Shown here in pieces: positions 61,888-64,000 of a stretch of 64,000 bases of DNA. Numbering within the stretch: the stretch's first letter is position 1; the number at the start of each line of letters is the position of its first letter. The stretch spans positions 1,345,001 through 1,409,000 of the forward strand of contig NZ_CP118225.1 in assembly GCF_028768465.1 (NCBI RefSeq), in the 5' to 3' direction. The notes below the pieces were generated by a model, which had not been told where the DNA came from, did no database searches, and was given only the letters and a program-made list of their open reading frames with translations. Both the position numbers and the translations under genes were made by a program. This stretch comes from Rhodopirellula sp. P2 (GTDB lineage Bacteria > Planctomycetota > Planctomycetia > Pirellulales > Pirellulaceae).

Positions 61888-63876
61888 ATGGTAGAAACGG
61901 GCACGGACGCCGACGACGCTTTGCCTGATTCAAGCTTGCGTTCCACCCGCTGGGCTCACGCCGAGCGGGTCCTGAAGGAATCGTTTGGGTTCGAGCGTTT
62001 GCTGCCGCCTCAACGGAAGGTCATGGAACGACTGTTTGACGGTCGCAACGTGGTCGCCGTGATGCCAACGGGCAGTGGCAAAAGCTTGTGCTACCAATTG
62101 GTCAGCCAGTGTTTGCCGCATCTGACAGTCGTGGTGTCGCCCTTGGTTGCGTTGATGAAAGACCAAGGTGACTCGCTGAAACGGCGGGGCATCGAGGTCG
62201 CGAGGCTGGACCATTCCGCCTCGCCTCAAGAGCTGCGTTTGGACTTGCAACGTGTTCGTTCGGGGCACTGCAAGTTGCTCTACGTTTCCCCTGAACGTTT
62301 TTTCAACGAGCGTTTTCGTGCGGTCCTGGGGGAAACACCGATCTCGATGTTGGCGGTCGACGAAGCCCATTGCATGAGCGAGTGGGGGCACCACTTTCGT
62401 CCCGATTACCTGCGGTTGCCGGACGTGGTGGAGGAGCACAGTATCCCGCAAGTGCTGGCGTTGACCGCGACGGCGCCGACCCGAGTCGTGCGCGAAATTC
62501 GATCCGCGTTTGGGTTGGAACGAACCGATGTTGTGAAGCTGCCGACACATCGTTCGAATTTGCACCTGCAGTGCACGCAGGTGACCTCTCGAGAGCGCGA
62601 TGAACGGTTGCTGGAACAGCTTCGGGCGGCGGCCAAGTCCCGCACCAAGGGCGTCACGATTGTTTACGTCACTCGTCGTCGAACCGCCGAGCAACTGGCA
62701 GAATCGCTGAACGAAGCAGGTCTTTCCGCGATGGCGTACCACGCGGGATTGACCAGCGAACAACGCAATTCCATTCAGCATTGGTTTCTGGAATCCAACC
62801 ACGGCATCTTGGTCGGCACCGTGGCCTTTGGGATGGGCGTGGACAAAGCCAATGTGCGCCGAGTGATTCACTACAACCCATCCTCTTCGTTGGAAGGGTA
62901 CAGCCAAGAGATTGGTCGTGGCGGTCGGGATGGCAAAGCGACGCAGTGTCAGACTTGGTTGGTTCCCGAAGACCAAGTCGCGATTCGTAATTTGCCATGC
63001 AGTGACTGGCCGACGAAGCAGTCCGTGGAACGTTTGCTGGATCGATTGATCGGCCAACCGGATTCGTTTTACTTGGCGCTTGGCAAACTGGCTTGGGAAG
63101 TGAATTTGTCGGTCGGTGTGCTGGGGACGTTCATGATTCAGTTGCGACAACGTGGATGCCTGGAACTGTTGCCCGCGCGGTACGACGTCTACCGAGTCAA
63201 ACCGAGGTGCGAGATTTCGGAAATTGCTTCGCGGAGTGGCACGATTGATCCGGAGGCTGCGGAAGCGATTGTGGCTTCGTTGGTCAAAGCCAAGCGGGCG
63301 TATCGGGTCAACTTGGTTCTGGCGACGCGGCAATATGGGGTGTCTCGGATTCGTCTGGTGGCAGCGCTCGAGGAGTTGGCTTTGTCCGGGATCATTGAAT
63401 TGGAATCGTCCGAGTTGATGCACGGGTACCGCTGGGTCGAGCGAATTGCTCGGCCCGCGGCGACGGTGAAGCATTTGCTGAAACGCTTTGACACGTCGAT
63501 GGATGCGACGCAGCAGCGAATCGATTCGATGATGGGTTTCCTGGCCTGCAGCGAGTGTTTGCCGGTCTCGATGGCCGCTCATTTCGGTTCGCGTCGCTCG
63601 CGGCCCTGTGGGAAATGTTCAGCCTGTCGTGGCGAGGGGCCGTGGGACACCCAGCTGAATCCACCCGATTCGATCGGCGATTCGGCCTCCAAAGCGATGG
63701 CAGATGCGATGGCGGCGTATCCCGACCTCTTTTCAGATCCGATCGATCGGGCCAAATTCCTGTGTGGCTTGTACACGCCCGCTTTCATGCGTTTTCGTGT
63801 GAACCGGCATTTCGGCTTCGGTGTCTGTGAATCCGTTCCCTTCACGACCGTTTTGGCGGCAATGCGAGCGAACTGA
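61888..63876 (+). CDS. RecQ-family ATP-dependent DNA helicase
   Basis: 662 residues. Superfamily 2 motifs are complete: motif 0 LLPPQRKVMERLFDGRNVVA, Walker A MPTGSGKSLCYQL (Gly62-Lys65), DEAH at 158-161 in AVDEAHCMSEWGHHFRPDYL, LTATAP, YVTRRRTAEQLAESL and GMGVDKANVRRVIHYNPSSS ... GRGGRDG. The C-terminal RecQ zinc-binding region carries LACSECLPVSMAAHFGS and CGKCSACRG. No HRDC domain is present, so it is a RecQ of the shorter kind. It unwinds DNA in replication-fork repair and recombination. It starts 18 bases after the surface-protein stop, but a functional link is unlikely. Confidence 0.93.
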   Translation: MVETGTDADDALPDSSLRSTRWAHAERVLKESFGFERLLPPQRKVMERLFDGRNVVAVMPTGSGKSLCYQLVSQCLPHLTVVVSPLVALMKDQGDSLKRRGIEVARLDHSASPQELRLDLQRVRSGHCKLLYVSPERFFNERFRAVLGETPISMLAVDEAHCMSEWGHHFRPDYLRLPDVVEEHSIPQVLALTATAPTRVVREIRSAFGLERTDVVKLPTHRSNLHLQCTQVTSRERDERLLEQLRAAAKSRTKGVTIVYVTRRRTAEQLAESLNEAGLSAMAYHAGLTSEQRNSIQHWFLESNHGILVGTVAFGMGVDKANVRRVIHYNPSSSLEGYSQEIGRGGRDGKATQCQTWLVPEDQVAIRNLPCSDWPTKQSVERLLDRLIGQPDSFYLALGKLAWEVNLSVGVLGTFMIQLRQRGCLELLPARYDVYRVKPRCEISEIASRSGTIDPEAAEAIVASLVKAKRAYRVNLVLATRQYGVSRIRLVAALEELALSGIIELESSELMHGYRWVERIARPAATVKHLLKRFDTSMDATQQRIDSMMGFLACSECLPVSMAAHFGSRRSRPCGKCSACRGEGPWDTQLNPPDSIGDSASKAMADAMAAYPDLFSDPIDRAKFLCGLYTPAFMRFRVNRHFGFGVCESVPFTTVLAAMRAN

Positions 63877-64000
63877 TTCGATGTGATCACTCGTGCATCG
63901 GGTGTTGATAGAATTCAGCCGAAATGCGTTCGCAACCGGTTCGTGGCTGAGAACCGTGGGCGAGCGCCCAATGCCATCTACTTTAGAACCAACCGAGGGG
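63877..64000. other. End of window, no gene seen
   Basis: 124 bases with no support for a gene. GAACCGTGGGCGAGCGCCCA at 63951-63970 resembles the inner part of the inverted repeat at 33280-33342, so a copy of the same dispersed repeat may begin here. Confidence 0.4.

Overview
The window reads as chromosome of a planctomycete, most likely a Rhodopirellula-like member of the Pirellulaceae. Supporting signs are: two DUF1559 proteins (one a prepilin-like protein, one fused to a Ser/Thr kinase); DUF1573 proteins; a very large multihaem cytochrome fused to DUF1080 and PA14 domains; an ECF sigma factor divergent from a Ser/Thr kinase; a giant surface protein with an LExRxLL-type N-terminus and a dockerin C-terminus; and moderate GC content. 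No rRNA, tRNA or CRISPR array was recognised. The species call is inference. || Layout. 1-7.7 kb: a TauE/SafE permease, then an exported catabolic run of ceramidase-like hydrolase, 1208-residue DUF1080/cytochrome c/PA14 protein and beta-propeller protein. 7.7-11.5 kb: an ECF sigma factor facing a zinc-finger/kinase/DUF1559 fusion. 11.6-12.3 kb: a Uma2-type nuclease. 12.3-16.5 kb (minus): a coupled operon of exported VWA protein, histidine kinase, OmpR-type regulator and a small exported protein whose frame is broken. 17-21 kb: a tightly overlapping cluster of DUF1573, DUF1559 pseudopilin, frameshifted DUF1573, membrane-anchored unknown and a Cys-rich protein. || 21.2-25.7 kb: an intact IS66-family element (21293-24017) with 22-bp inverted repeats and a perfect 8-bp target duplication (TTTGCAGT) has split a GT39-like glycosyltransferase gene after codon 18. 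25.7-33 kb: DUF58 protein, BatA/VWA membrane protein, ABC exporter and a CHASE-PAS histidine kinase. 33-37.5 kb is an accessory scrapyard: a secreted-protein gene split by an in-frame TAG, a C-terminal scrap of a REP-associated tyrosine transposase, a frameshifted ISKra4-like 5' remnant, and an IS4-type transposase inside a pair of 43-bp inverted repeats. || 37.4-50 kb, mainly minus strand: an unknown 656-residue protein, an active/inactive M16 peptidase pair, a REP-like double hairpin, MiaB with a small membrane protein, and an MMPL/RND transporter coupled to a secretin-N-domain protein lacking the secretin barrel. 50.6-54.7 kb: a TlpA-like thioredoxin overlapping a ribose-type ABC ATPase and a permease with an extra periplasmic insert. 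54.6-56 kb: an HtrA/Deg protease. 56.4-61.9 kb: the 1826-residue surface protein. 61.9-63.9 kb: a RecQ-family helicase. || The most notable signals are the mobile-element insertion with its reconstructable victim, the overlapping DUF1573/pseudopilin cluster, the kinase-DUF1559 fusion, the barrel-less secretin/MMPL pair and the several broken genes. All functional statements are from motif recognition by eye, with no database search.
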